Assembly (NCBI GenBank): GCA_016794505.1
Contig: JAEUJZ010000048.1
Location: forward strand, 33,957 to 97,956
Source: Myxococcales bacterium
Lineage (GTDB): Bacteria; Myxococcota_A; Polyangia; Palsa-1104; JAEUJZ01
Direction of reading: 5' to 3'
Length of the DNA: 64,000 nt
Shown here: in pieces, positions 1 to 10,565 of the stretch
Numbering within the stretch: position 1 is the first letter of the stretch
Layout: every line of letters begins with the position of its first letter
Program-made: the position numbers and the translations under genes
Notes under the pieces: model-generated
What the model saw: only the letters and a program-made list of their open reading frames with translations
Database searches by the model: none
What the model was told of the DNA's origin: nothing

Positions 1-58
1 GAGCGCTTTGCATCGACAAGCCAGTGTCTCTGCAGCAGAGCAACCGAAGGCAGCGTCG

Positions 59-2185
59 ATGCTGCGACGGGGTTTGGTGGCGCGCATCGACGCGTTTCGC
101 CCGGCGGTCTTGGGGGCCCTTCTGGGCCTAGCCGGAGCCCTTTCAATCGCCGCCTGTTCTGAGGGAGGCAAGGACACTCCCAACCCCAATCCGACCCCGA
201 TGGTCGACATGGGCGACGGAGACGCATCGATGGTCGATCCCAACAAGCCATCGATTGCCGTGAGCAAGCTCGGCATGGGCGCGGGCGTTGTCACGTCGGC
301 GCCTCAGGGCATCAACTGCGGCACGGCCTGCGCAGCCAACTTCATGGAAGGCCAAAAGGTTGTCCTGACCGCGCAGCCCGACGGAAACTCGCTGTTCGGC
401 GGCTGGGGCGGGGCCTGCATGGGCGCCGATCCGACCGCCAATCCGCCGACGTGTACGCTCAGCGCCAGCGGCAAGCTCGACGTCAAAGTCACGTTCAACA
501 AGCGCGCCAACTTGGACAAGGTGTGCAGCGATCCCAACTGGTGCTGGAACAGTCCGCTGCCTCAGGGCAACGACTTGCAGCGCGTCTGGGGCACCAGCGC
601 AACGGATGCCTGGGCCATCGGCGACATGGGCGTCATCCTGCGCTGGAATGGCAGCGGCTGGTCGCAGAGCGATTCGGGCACGCAAAAGCGCCTGTACAAC
701 ATCTGGGGGCGCGCTGCGAACGACGTGTGGGCCGTCGGTGAAGGCGGCGCCATCGTTCACTGGAATGGCATCAAGTGGGAACCGCAGGTCAGCGGCACCA
801 GCTCGGATTTGTACGCCATCTGGGGCAACAGCGCCGAGGTCTGGGCCGTCGGATCCGGCTCGACAACGCTGCGCTGGGACGGCACGAAGTGGGACGCCTC
901 GAAGACCTGCAGCTCGGGCTATGACCTGTACGCCATCTGGGGGACGGGCCCCAACGAGGTCTGGGCCGTGGGCTCGGGCCGCTATTACTGCAAGTTCAAC
1001 GGCACCGCGTGGTCGTATGTCAACGATAGTTCGCTGCCGTACTACGTGCGCGATCTGTACGGCATCGACGGCAAGAACATGTGGGTGGTCGGCGATAGCG
1101 GCGTCATCGCCAAGTGGAACGGCGGATCGTGGAGCAGCGTCGCATCGGGCATGACCGGCGGCTTGCGCGGGATCTGGGGAACCGGCGACAAGAACATCTG
1201 GGCCGTCGGCGAGCAGGGCGTGATCCTGCTTTACAACGGCACCGCATGGTCCGTGGTGTCGCCGCCAGGGGCTCTCGATTACAGCCTGCTTGGCGTCTGG
1301 GGCTCGGGGGCCAACGGAGTCTGGGCCGTCGGTGAGCGCGGCACGATCAAGCGCTGGATGGGCACGCCTCCGTGGGAAGACGTGGCGCCGGGATCGCGCC
1401 GCGAGCTGCGCGCCGCCTGGGGCACGGCAGAAAACAATATGTGGGCGGTCGGTGACGGCGGTTGGCTGATGCGCTGGGATGGCAAGGCCTGGACACCGCA
1501 GGATAGTAAGAACACTTATACGCTGCGCGCCATTCACGGCAGTGGTCCCAGCGACGTATGGGCCGTCGGAGACAGCGGCGCCATCGCGCACTGGAACGGC
1601 ACTGAGTGGAGCCAGGTCGTGCCAGCGAACTCGTACAGCATGACCGGTGTCTACTCTGCGGCTCCTGACAAGGCGTGGGCCACGACGACCAGCGGCTATG
1701 TCATGACCTGGGACGGCACGCGTTGGTCGCCGGTCTACGTCGGGACGGCCCTTTACTCGATCTGGGGATCGAGCGCGACCAACATCTGGGCCGGCACCGG
1801 CAGCAGCACCTTGTATCAGTACAACGGCAGCAGCTGGCGGGCCGTCTCGGCCACGCTTTCGGCCACGTGGTACGCCCTCTATGGCGTCGACGACAACAAC
1901 GTCTGGGCCGCGGGCTCAAGCGGCCAGATCATCCGCTGGAATGGCACCGCGTGGTCGAGCGCCATCGTCGGCAACGATCCCAGCGTCACGTTCAGGGCCC
2001 TGTGGGGAAGCTCGACGGGGCGGATGTTCGCAGTCGGCAATAACGGCGTCGTCTATCGCTGGGACGGCATCGCCTGGGGGGCGACGAAGATCGCGCGAGC
2101 CCACTTGAACGCCATCACCGGCTTTGCCGCGGACAAGATCTGGACCTTCGGAGCCGGCGGTGCCGTGCTGCGCTGGAATCCCTAG
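59..2185 (+). CDS. Lipoprotein with about 14 tryptophan-rich propeller-like repeats
   Basis: Predicted secreted lipoprotein of about 708 residues. The ATG at 59 is preferred over a TTG at 8 because it gives a basic N-terminus (MLRRG), a hydrophobic stretch and a lipobox ending LSIAAC. A Pro/Asp/Met-rich linker follows, then a short Cys-containing segment of bacterial-repeat type (GGWGGAC). From about codon 170 to the end there are about 14 repeats of 35-45 residues with the pattern (I/V)WG...(D/N)VWAVG..G.I..WNG..W. Such repeats form beta-propeller or BNR-like folds in delta-proteobacterial surface proteins. No catalytic motif is visible, so the role is unknown; surface binding is the natural guess. 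It is followed 45 bases later by another lipoprotein gene on the same strand. The last repeat ends at the stop, so the protein looks complete. Confidence 0.85.
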   Translation: MLRRGLVARIDAFRPAVLGALLGLAGALSIAACSEGGKDTPNPNPTPMVDMGDGDASMVDPNKPSIAVSKLGMGAGVVTSAPQGINCGTACAANFMEGQKVVLTAQPDGNSLFGGWGGACMGADPTANPPTCTLSASGKLDVKVTFNKRANLDKVCSDPNWCWNSPLPQGNDLQRVWGTSATDAWAIGDMGVILRWNGSGWSQSDSGTQKRLYNIWGRAANDVWAVGEGGAIVHWNGIKWEPQVSGTSSDLYAIWGNSAEVWAVGSGSTTLRWDGTKWDASKTCSSGYDLYAIWGTGPNEVWAVGSGRYYCKFNGTAWSYVNDSSLPYYVRDLYGIDGKNMWVVGDSGVIAKWNGGSWSSVASGMTGGLRGIWGTGDKNIWAVGEQGVILLYNGTAWSVVSPPGALDYSLLGVWGSGANGVWAVGERGTIKRWMGTPPWEDVAPGSRRELRAAWGTAENNMWAVGDGGWLMRWDGKAWTPQDSKNTYTLRAIHGSGPSDVWAVGDSGAIAHWNGTEWSQVVPANSYSMTGVYSAAPDKAWATTTSGYVMTWDGTRWSPVYVGTALYSIWGSSATNIWAGTGSSTLYQYNGSSWRAVSATLSATWYALYGVDDNNVWAAGSSGQIIRWNGTAWSSAIVGNDPSVTFRALWGSSTGRMFAVGNNGVVYRWDGIAWGATKIARAHLNAITGFAADKIWTFGAGGAVLRWNP

Positions 2186-2230
2186 TGCCCTCGGGCTGCG
2201 CCCTTCCGCGCTGCCCAACGGAGTGAACGT

Positions 2231-3694
2231 ATGAAGCGACCAACCCTAGCTCGTCTGTCCGTTGTGTTGTCGTTGGCTGCTCTGCCGGTTGTCGGCTGCA
2301 GCGCCGATCCGCCTGCGATGAAGAAGAATCCCTTTGCGCCGCTGCCGGAGTGTCAGGGGCCGATGCTGTCGTTTGGCAAAGGCGAGCAGGGCATGGTCAT
2401 CGCCGATCTGCGCATCGCTGCCGCAGGTCAAGGCTTTGACTTGGACGAAGATGGCTCCGTCGACAACAAGCTTGGCGCGCTGTCCTCTTTGGCCAACGGC
2501 GAGCTAGAGGACACCTTCAAGCTGCGTCACGACGTCGTCATCCCCATGGAATTCGTGGGGCTCAAGGGCACGGGCGACAGCGAGTGCGCCAAGTTCGCGC
2601 TGTACCTGGGCCAGTTCAACCAAGACCGCGATGGCGATGGTAAAGACACGACGTGGGAGGCCGATGAAAACGGCGCCGACGGCGACTGCAACGACCAAGA
2701 CAAAGACGTGCGGCCTGGTCGTGCAGAAGATATGACCAACCGCGTCGACGACGACTGCGACGGCAAAGCCGACAACCCCGGCAAGCGCAAGCCGCCTACG
2801 GATGCCATGGATCTCGACGGCGATGGCGTGACCTTGGCGGAAGGGGACTGCGACGACCGCATGATGTCGCCGATGGTTCCGACGGGCATGGACCTGCAGC
2901 CGCTGGCCAAGCTGCGCCATCCTGCCGTGCCGGGCAAGGGCATCAAGGCCGCCGTCGAGCGCTGCGATGGCATCGACTATGACTGCGACGGGGTACCGGA
3001 CAACGGGCCGGGGTGCGATCCGTTTGGCGATGCCAACGTCAGGCTGCCTATTCAGAAGGTATCCCTCGACGCTGGCAAGCCGCGCCTGGCGTTCAACAAC
3101 GGCGCCGTCAAGGGCGGCAAGCTGCAGTCCGGGCCGTCGCTGTTCCGCGTCGCCGTACCCGTGAGCAAGGACTTTACGCTGGAGCTTGAGCTTTCGGGAA
3201 CGCGCATCGCCGGCTCGTTGAAAGAGCGCAACGGCCGCTTGTATCTCGACGACGCGCAGCTTGGCGGCGTGCTGCAGGCGATTAGCTTGGCCCGGCTCGA
3301 CAAGATCAACCTGAAGGGCTTCTTGACACCGCCGCAGTCGCTGTTCGATGCGCTGTGGGCTTCGTCGGCGCTGTCGACGATCCTGATGCTCAAGCGCGAT
3401 GCCGAGGATCGCGTCCTGCCCGACATGGACGTCGACGGCGATGGTCTTGAGACATTCTGGGCCAGCGATCCGGCAAAGACGCCGGCCCTGGTTGACACCT
3501 GCCGCGATGGCGACGGTACGATCATCAAAAATGGCGATGCCAGCCAGCCCAACGACGATCCGATGAAGCGCTGTGTGTTCGCCAAGGACGAAAAAGGCAA
3601 CTACCGCTTTGTCGACGGAATCTCGGCGGCGCTGCGCTTTAAAGCAGTGCCGGCGCGCATCGGCGACCTCGTGGACTCGACGATAGGAAAGTAA
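2231..3694 (+). CDS. MopE-like metal-binding-motif lipoprotein
   Basis: Predicted 487-residue lipoprotein. The signal peptide begins MKRPTLARLS and ends in a lipobox LPVVGC at about residues 18-23. Between about residues 135 and 265 there are acidic repeats: DRDGDGKD, DGDCNDQDKDVRPG, a DDDCDGKADN end, then a second set (LDGDGV, EGDCDD, CDGIDYDCDGVPDN). These match the putative metal-binding repeat of the MopE family, which is common in myxobacterial surface proteins. In Methylococcus MopE is a copper-binding surface protein, but the copper site is not part of this repeat, so copper binding is not implied; calcium-like coordination is an inference. The C-terminal half shows no recognised domain apart from a further DVDGDG loop near residue 397. 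It sits between the repeat lipoprotein and the biotinyl carrier gene, 6 bases upstream of the latter. Confidence 0.8.
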   Translation: MKRPTLARLSVVLSLAALPVVGCSADPPAMKKNPFAPLPECQGPMLSFGKGEQGMVIADLRIAAAGQGFDLDEDGSVDNKLGALSSLANGELEDTFKLRHDVVIPMEFVGLKGTGDSECAKFALYLGQFNQDRDGDGKDTTWEADENGADGDCNDQDKDVRPGRAEDMTNRVDDDCDGKADNPGKRKPPTDAMDLDGDGVTLAEGDCDDRMMSPMVPTGMDLQPLAKLRHPAVPGKGIKAAVERCDGIDYDCDGVPDNGPGCDPFGDANVRLPIQKVSLDAGKPRLAFNNGAVKGGKLQSGPSLFRVAVPVSKDFTLELELSGTRIAGSLKERNGRLYLDDAQLGGVLQAISLARLDKINLKGFLTPPQSLFDALWASSALSTILMLKRDAEDRVLPDMDVDGDGLETFWASDPAKTPALVDTCRDGDGTIIKNGDASQPNDDPMKRCVFAKDEKGNYRFVDGISAALRFKAVPARIGDLVDSTIGK

Positions 3695-3700
3695 GCGACG

Positions 3701-3908
3701 ATGAAGAACAAGCAACACACGGTTCCGGCTCCGCTGACCGGCAACATTTGGAAGATCACGGTGACTGAGACGACCAGTGTCATGGAGGGGGACACCATCC
3801 TGATCATGGAATCGATGAAGATGGAGATTCCCGTCGAGGCTGGGCGCGACGGCATCCTGATCAAGCTGCTGGTACAGGAAGGGCAAGCGGTCACCGAAGG
3901 CCAGGCCC

Positions 3909-3931
<23 letters not shown>
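3701..3931 (+). CDS. Stand-alone biotinyl/lipoyl carrier domain (BCCP-like)
   Basis: A 76-residue protein consisting only of a biotinyl-lipoyl attachment domain. The attachment motif ESMKME is intact, with Lys40 as the predicted biotin acceptor, and the Pro-Ala-Pro entry and final VTEGQALALIDL strand are typical. It is therefore a biotin carboxyl carrier protein of an acyl-CoA, pyruvate or oxaloacetate carboxylase. No carboxylase subunit, biotin ligase or carboxyltransferase is encoded in this window, so the partner enzyme must be elsewhere. It lacks the long N-terminal Ala/Pro extension of E. coli AccB. The gene overlaps the start of the downstream kinase gene by 23 bases if the TTG at 3909 is used. 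The fold and motif are clear; the pathway is not. Confidence 0.85.
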
Positions 3932-5639
<1,708 letters not shown>

Positions 5640-5741
5640 GCAACCCTCTTGCACGGGGTGCCGGTCCGTTGCGCGAGCCATTCTGGCCAGGCGAACAATG
5701 CGTACTTGACCTCTCCCTGCGCGATTCGATACCGTCATGCC

Positions 5742-6635
5742 ATGATGCAAATGTCCAACGATCGCGCACGCATCACAGGGTTGGCCGTGCTCGCTGTTCT
5801 GGGCTTGGCTGGCTGTCCAAAGAAGAACGCTGTTGTGGCGCCTCCCGTGCCACCAGGAGACGCGCTGCGTCTTGTGGCCAAGGCCGGCGACAAGGTCGGC
5901 GGCAACGTCAAGATTCGTCTGGAAAAGACCGACGTCGGCGGCAAGAAAAAGCCGAGGACCTATGCCTTCCAGCTCGAAGAAGAACACGTGTTCGAGAAGG
6001 TCGATCCCAGCGGCAGCATGCACGTCACGGCGAAGTTCTTTAACGTCGAGGCGCAAGGCGATACGCCCAAAGAAAAGAAGGCCGGAGAAGATCTGGCGCG
6101 GGCGCTTTCGGACATGCAGATCGCGTATGACGTCACCACGCGCGGCGATGTCACGAACTTCGAAGTGAAGAACGTTCCAGACGGCTTCATGTCCGAAGCG
6201 CGCCTGATCGGTGTTTGGGTCTATGGTGCCGAGCGCGGGCCCATGTTTGACGCCGGGCCCATCGAGGCAGGCAAGGGCTGGCAGACGCGGGCCCAGATCC
6301 CCATTCCAGCCGGCGGTTCGAAGAACTGGGAGATCGACTGCAGCTACGCCAAGAAGGAAAAGAATCTGGCGTACGTGACTCTGGCCGGCAAAGTGACGGG
6401 CGAGAGCCAGGGCACGCAGCTTACGGGCGAGATCAAAGGCGAAGTTCGCGTCGACGTCGCGCGTGGTGGCTTGACGTTCCAAGAGATGGACTCGCAGTCG
6501 ACCTTCCGCACGGGCGAGTCGGGAGGCCAGCAGATCCACATCCACGTCACCTGGGAAGCGCAAGCGCCAGCCGGGGGCGCTGCATCGGCAGAAGGCCAAA
6601 GCGGTGACGCGCAGGCCGTGTCGGTCATGAAGTAG
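5742..6635 (+). CDS. Lipoprotein of unknown function
   Basis: About 297 residues starting MMQMSNDRARITG, with a hydrophobic segment ending in the lipobox LGLAGC; the following residues PKKN suggest an outer-membrane lipoprotein. The ATG at 5742 is chosen because the open frame upstream (to 5649) would bury the signal peptide. The mature part is charged with alternating beta-like segments (for example GGNVKIRLEKTDVG and LTGEIKGEVRVDV) and ends in a short Ala/Gly-rich tail. I do not recognise a family. It has the look of a DUF6263-type protein (a large beta domain testing a time-averaged function of other lipoproteins), but this is a weak impression. It lies between the kinase and moxR genes on the same strand. 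Confidence 0.75.
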   Translation: MMQMSNDRARITGLAVLAVLGLAGCPKKNAVVAPPVPPGDALRLVAKAGDKVGGNVKIRLEKTDVGGKKKPRTYAFQLEEEHVFEKVDPSGSMHVTAKFFNVEAQGDTPKEKKAGEDLARALSDMQIAYDVTTRGDVTNFEVKNVPDGFMSEARLIGVWVYGAERGPMFDAGPIEAGKGWQTRAQIPIPAGGSKNWEIDCSYAKKEKNLAYVTLAGKVTGESQGTQLTGEIKGEVRVDVARGGLTFQEMDSQSTFRTGESGGQQIHIHVTWEAQAPAGGAASAEGQSGDAQAVSVMK

Positions 6636-6707
6636 CCCCGCTGTGCGTCGGGCAGGGCGCCGCACATTTTCACTCTGCCCGTCTCGCGCCTGTGACAGAA
6701 TCACGTC

Positions 6708-7928
6708 GTGGATCCGCGCCCCTCTTCGCCGACGCCTGTAGCTCTTCCCTCCAGTCCATCCGGTCCGAACAGTGGGGCTGCCACAGCGGAGCTTGAACCG
6801 AGCGCTGCACCGTCGGCAGCATCGACCAGTGGCATGCTGCACGCAGCCAGTATGGTGCCGACCACGGACAGCCCGCGTGAGGTGGAACTGGACATCGCCG
6901 GCATTGCCGAAGTGCGCGAAGCTCGCCTTGAGATCCTGCGCCAGCTAGAGCGTCGCATCATCGGCCAGCAGTCGGTGATCGACTTGTTGCTCGTCGCGCT
7001 GTTTGCTCGCGGTCACTGCCTGTTTGTCGGTGTGCCGGGCTTGGCCAAGACGCTCTTGATCTCGACGCTGGCCGAGATCTTGACGCTGCGTTTTTCGCGC
7101 ATCCAGTTCACGCCTGATCTGATGCCTTCGGACATCACGGGAAGCGACATCCTGGAAGAAGACCACACCACCGGGAAGCGCTTCTTCCGCTTCATCCGCG
7201 GGCCCATCTTTGCCAACATCGTCCTGGCCGACGAGATCAACCGCACGCCACCCAAGACGCAGGCCGCGCTGTTGCAGTCCATGCAAGAAGGCCGGGTGAC
7301 CGCCGGAGGACAGACGCATCCGCTGGAGCCGCCGTTTCTGGTGTTCGCCACGCAGAACCCGATTGAGCAAGAGGGCACGTATCCGCTGCCCGAGGCGCAG
7401 CTTGACCGCTTCATGCTACAGGTCGACGTCGTCTATCCGTCGATGGAAGAAGAAGTCGAGATCGTCAAGCGCGGCACATCGGCTCTGCGCCCCGTGCTGC
7501 AGAAGGTCCTGTCACCCGAGCGCATCCTGCAGCTTCAGGACTTGGTGCTGCGCGTTCCCGCGGCCGATCATGTCGTCCGCTATGCCGTCAACTTGGTGCA
7601 TGCCACACGACCCGCCAAACGCGACGGTAGGCATCCAAAGTCCTCCGGCGGAATCAAGGTCTTGGGGAGCAGCAAGGAAGCGGAAGCACAGGCGCTGGTC
7701 AACGAATACTTGGCCTATGGCGCCGGCCCGCGCGCCTCGCAGTATCTGATCCTGGGAGCCAAGGCTCGCGCCATTCTGGACGGGCGACCCGTGGCTTCGA
7801 TCGATGACGTCAAGGCGCTGGCGCGGCCGGTGTTGCAGCACCGCTTGATCCCCAACTTCCATGCCGAAGCCGAAGGCATTCGCCCGACGTACATCATCGA
7901 GCGCTTGCTAGAGTCGACGCGCGCCTAG
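6708..7928 (+). CDS. MoxR family AAA+ ATPase
   Basis: A 406-residue AAA+ ATPase of the MoxR family, which act as chaperone-like ATPases often working with vWA proteins. Walker A is GVPGLAKT at about 108-115, Walker B is IVLADE at about 171-177 followed by INRTPPKTQAALLQSMQEG, and sensor 1 is FATQNP. The helical lid domain is complete (ALARPVLQHRLIPNF). The first 50 residues are a low-complexity Pro/Ser/Ala extension. The GTG at 6708 is used; an ATG at 6834 would remove this extension. No vWA or DUF58 partner lies next to it. The end overlaps by 4 bases with the convergent gene on the other strand. Confidence 0.92.
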   Translation: MDPRPSSPTPVALPSSPSGPNSGAATAELEPSAAPSAASTSGMLHAASMVPTTDSPREVELDIAGIAEVREARLEILRQLERRIIGQQSVIDLLLVALFARGHCLFVGVPGLAKTLLISTLAEILTLRFSRIQFTPDLMPSDITGSDILEEDHTTGKRFFRFIRGPIFANIVLADEINRTPPKTQAALLQSMQEGRVTAGGQTHPLEPPFLVFATQNPIEQEGTYPLPEAQLDRFMLQVDVVYPSMEEEVEIVKRGTSALRPVLQKVLSPERILQLQDLVLRVPAADHVVRYAVNLVHATRPAKRDGRHPKSSGGIKVLGSSKEAEAQALVNEYLAYGAGPRASQYLILGAKARAILDGRPVASIDDVKALARPVLQHRLIPNFHAEAEGIRPTYIIERLLESTRA

Positions 7929-9586
7929 ACCCACAGTGCCGCGTGTACGTGGCTGCGCAGTCCGCGCAGCTCTGCTGTGTTGGGCAGTGCGGCCAGCGCA
8001 GATTCAATGCGGGCGCGCTCACGTTCGGAAGGCCCGGTATAGATCTGCGCGTGCAGGGCCCGCAGGCAGGCCGCTCGCGCGTCCGCTGCGACGCGTTCCT
8101 GTTCGACACCGCAGGCGCACAGCAAATACGAAAGGCGCGTCCAGCGAGCGAAGTGTTCAAGGGCGCGCAGCAGGCTGCGGCGCGTGCCTACTTCGCGGCG
8201 CTGCTCAAAGCACTGCCAGAGCAGCTCGGGTCCGACGCGAAACAGCGTAGCGCCTCCGACCTCCGTGGTTAGCAAGGTAAGCGCGGTGCGAAAGACGCTG
8301 GGCGATGGGTCGTGCAGAGCCGATTCCAGCAAGCTGCGACTCTGCGTGCGTTCGGGATGACTGTCCATGCGCACCAGAGCCCGCAGCGCACAGCGCCGAA
8401 TGCGTGGCCGCGGATCATAAAGCAGCGTCGATGCGATGGCCTCGTGGTCCGCGCGCGTACTCGCCCGCTGCGCACCATCGACGTGGGGGCTGCTTGCGGG
8501 CGTCGCTTGTTCGCTCGTTAGGGTCTCGCCGAGTCCATCAAGGGCAATGCTGATACGGCGCAGCGTGTCGGGGCTGGATGCCTGGCTGTCGTCGGCAAGT
8601 GCAGCGTCGAGTGCCTGGCGATAGAAGGCCGAAAAGGGCAGCGTTGCTTTCTTGCGCAGATAGAAGCGCACCATGGCTCGCAAGCTGGCGCAGGGATCGA
8701 GCAGGCTTTTCTCTAGCTCGGGATGATCGCCGACCCAGGCCAACAACACTTCGCGACGGACGGGAACACTGCGATCGTGTTGTGCGGTTCGCAGCACGCT
8801 GCCTAAAGCGCTGCCATACAGCTTCTGTCGAGCCACGCGTGCGGCCCAAATGCGCAGCCACAGATCCCGACTGGCCAGCGCTCGCAGCAAGACTTGGCGC
8901 AGGCTTTCAACGTCGCTGGTTGGTGCATCCTGACGAGACGCCTCGACCGCGATCTCAAAAGCGCCGCGGCGCACGATGCGATCCTCGCTGTCGCATGCTG
9001 CCTGCACCGCGCTTGCACAAGCCGGGGACCGCAGCAGATCGCGGATCGCATGCCACAGCACAGACAGATCGTTGCGACGGGCCAGCGCAAGCTGCAGCAG
9101 CAGCGCGTAGCTGCGCAGGAAGTGCTCTGCATACTCGGGGCGCAGCCGGTCGCGCAGCGCCTCTTGCGCCACGCTTGCGATGGGCTTGACCCAGTCGTTG
9201 CAGCGCAGGATCAGAAACGGAACTTCGCTGCCGTCCCGGCTCAGATGCAAGCGACGCACCGACGCTTCGCGTACGTAACCACTTGCGTGGAAGCTGGCTA
9301 GCGCGACGAGAAGCGAGCCAGGTGGCAAGTCACCAAGGAACGAGATGGCTCGCTGCATGGCGCGTCGTTCATCGCGACCTGCCGCCGATAGTTCGCCATA
9401 GTGCCAGCCCCAGCGAACATGCTGGCGGATCTCGGATTCGTACGTCGGCAAGAGATCCATCGGCACACTGGCGAGCCATGCTTGCAAGCTGTCCGCTTGT
9501 GCTTCGTTTCGCCCGCGGTCGCCTTCGTGCAGCGCATGCAGAATGCTGTGAACCGGCGGCAGCAACGCGGCTGCTTTCCTCGTCAT
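7925..9586 (-). CDS. Large helical-repeat (HEAT-like) protein of unknown function
   Basis: About 553 residues, almost entirely alpha-helical by composition, without signal peptide or membrane segment. Recurrent units of about 35 residues such as RIVRRGAFEIAVEA, LWLRIWAARVARQKL, VPVRREVLLAWVGDH and PRIRRCALRALVRM look like HEAT or HEAT-like repeats, which usually serve as scaffolds. No catalytic motif is seen. The ATG at 9586 is preferred because it follows the stop of the upstream lipoprotein gene (9588) by one base, suggesting translational coupling; a TTG at 9598 would overlap that gene. It is the last gene of the minus-strand block that runs from the GH5 gene through CotH, and it converges on moxR with a 4-base overlap. 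Confidence 0.7.
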   Translation of the reverse strand: MTRKAAALLPPVHSILHALHEGDRGRNEAQADSLQAWLASVPMDLLPTYESEIRQHVRWGWHYGELSAAGRDERRAMQRAISFLGDLPPGSLLVALASFHASGYVREASVRRLHLSRDGSEVPFLILRCNDWVKPIASVAQEALRDRLRPEYAEHFLRSYALLLQLALARRNDLSVLWHAIRDLLRSPACASAVQAACDSEDRIVRRGAFEIAVEASRQDAPTSDVESLRQVLLRALASRDLWLRIWAARVARQKLYGSALGSVLRTAQHDRSVPVRREVLLAWVGDHPELEKSLLDPCASLRAMVRFYLRKKATLPFSAFYRQALDAALADDSQASSPDTLRRISIALDGLGETLTSEQATPASSPHVDGAQRASTRADHEAIASTLLYDPRPRIRRCALRALVRMDSHPERTQSRSLLESALHDPSPSVFRTALTLLTTEVGGATLFRVGPELLWQCFEQRREVGTRRSLLRALEHFARWTRLSYLLCACGVEQERVAADARAACLRALHAQIYTGPSERERARIESALAALPNTAELRGLRSHVHAALWV

Positions 9587-9587
9587 G

Positions 9588-10508
9588 CTAGGGCACAAAG
9601 TCCTTGTTGCGCGTTGGCATCAGCTCTCCTCCATGTCGCGTCGATACGACGCCCGAGATCGCTTTCCACATCGAACCAACCGTCGGGAATGTCGCCGCGC
9701 CCGATGGATAGTAGTCACTGTCGAACGTATCGCCCCAGGTTGTGTTGCCCGGCATGGTTGTGAACCCGCTGCCGTCAAATGCCGTTACCTGCAGTGTTCC
9801 GGCCGTTGGCTGCAGCGTGATCAACATGCCCTCGTACTTGTTCCAGGTCATGCCCAAGTGCGTCACGAACTGGCTGTACATGGCCGAGTCGCTGAGTGTG
9901 ACCGGCGTGATCATGGCGTCCTTGGTCAGCACCTCGATCTTTTCAATAAACAGCTGATGCTCGACGACCGTCATCGGCTGTGTGCTGTCTACTTCGAAGA
10001 CCAGCTTCCCCCACACCCGCAGGTTGTCGTCTTTGCTGATGTCGGCGAGCAACGTGCCGCTGCTGGTCTTCGCTGGGCAGTCACTGCCGCTGGCATTTGG
10101 GAACGGCGCCATCGGCCCAATCGCTTTCATCACCATGCCGCATGGCGGCGTCGTACAGGCAGGATCCTGAATCCACATTTGATATCGGCACTGTTGATTG
10201 GCCGAGTTCACATACTTGTCGACCTTGGTGACTGCGACCACGCGATCCAAAACAACGCGCTGTGCGTTGCCATAGGGTCCGTTACCAGGGTCGGTGTCGA
10301 TCTGATGGATCGTCGCTGGCTTGTATTGGTACATCGGGCCAGCCATGTCCATTTCAGATCCCGTCATCGGGCTGTTGTTGCAGGCCGCGCTGCCGAGCAG
10401 CGCAGGCACGGCTAGTCCCGCCAGGCGCTGCCAGGGACGCGCACTGCGCACGCGCGAAAGTGCCGATGGGTTTGTCAACGCAGGGAAGGATGGCGGACGC
10501 TCAAACAT
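9588..10508 (-). CDS. Lipoprotein with possible OB-fold domain
   Basis: About 306 residues. The ATG at 10508 is selected by a strong GAGGAG ribosome-binding site 9 bases upstream (plus-strand 10518-10523); the open frame extends to a TTG at 10529. The N-terminus is basic and hydrophobic with a lipobox LLGSAAC, followed by a Met/Ser-rich spacer. The mature part contains segments like RVVLDRVVAVTKVD, YQMWIQDPAC and VWGKLVFEV, then a second round LITLQPTAGTLQVTAFDG and a C-terminal GELMPTRNKDF. This layout resembles the OB-fold regions found in secreted nucleases such as ExeM, but no nuclease domain is present, so that is only an impression. The gene starts 57 bases after the stop of the CotH 3' part and probably belongs to the same transcription unit. 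Confidence 0.7.
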   Translation of the reverse strand: MFERPPSFPALTNPSALSRVRSARPWQRLAGLAVPALLGSAACNNSPMTGSEMDMAGPMYQYKPATIHQIDTDPGNGPYGNAQRVVLDRVVAVTKVDKYVNSANQQCRYQMWIQDPACTTPPCGMVMKAIGPMAPFPNASGSDCPAKTSSGTLLADISKDDNLRVWGKLVFEVDSTQPMTVVEHQLFIEKIEVLTKDAMITPVTLSDSAMYSQFVTHLGMTWNKYEGMLITLQPTAGTLQVTAFDGSGFTTMPGNTTWGDTFDSDYYPSGAATFPTVGSMWKAISGVVSTRHGGELMPTRNKDFVP

Positions 10509-10517
10509 GATGCATTG

Positions 10518-10523
10518 CTCCTC
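10518..10523 (-). promoter_or_regulatory. Shine-Dalgarno site fixing the lipoprotein start
   Basis: The minus strand reads GAGGAG here, 9 bases before the ATG at 10508. It decides between that ATG and the TTG at 10529. Confidence 0.7.
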
Positions 10524-10565
10524 GTTCAAGATAGGCGAAAGCCATAGGGGACCGCGGCCGCTCGC

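Noticed and set aside
143..1591. Long minus-strand frame opposite the Trp-repeat lipoprotein
   Set aside because: Its His/Pro/Ala-rich sequence is the mirror of the repeat gene; no start signal or family motif.
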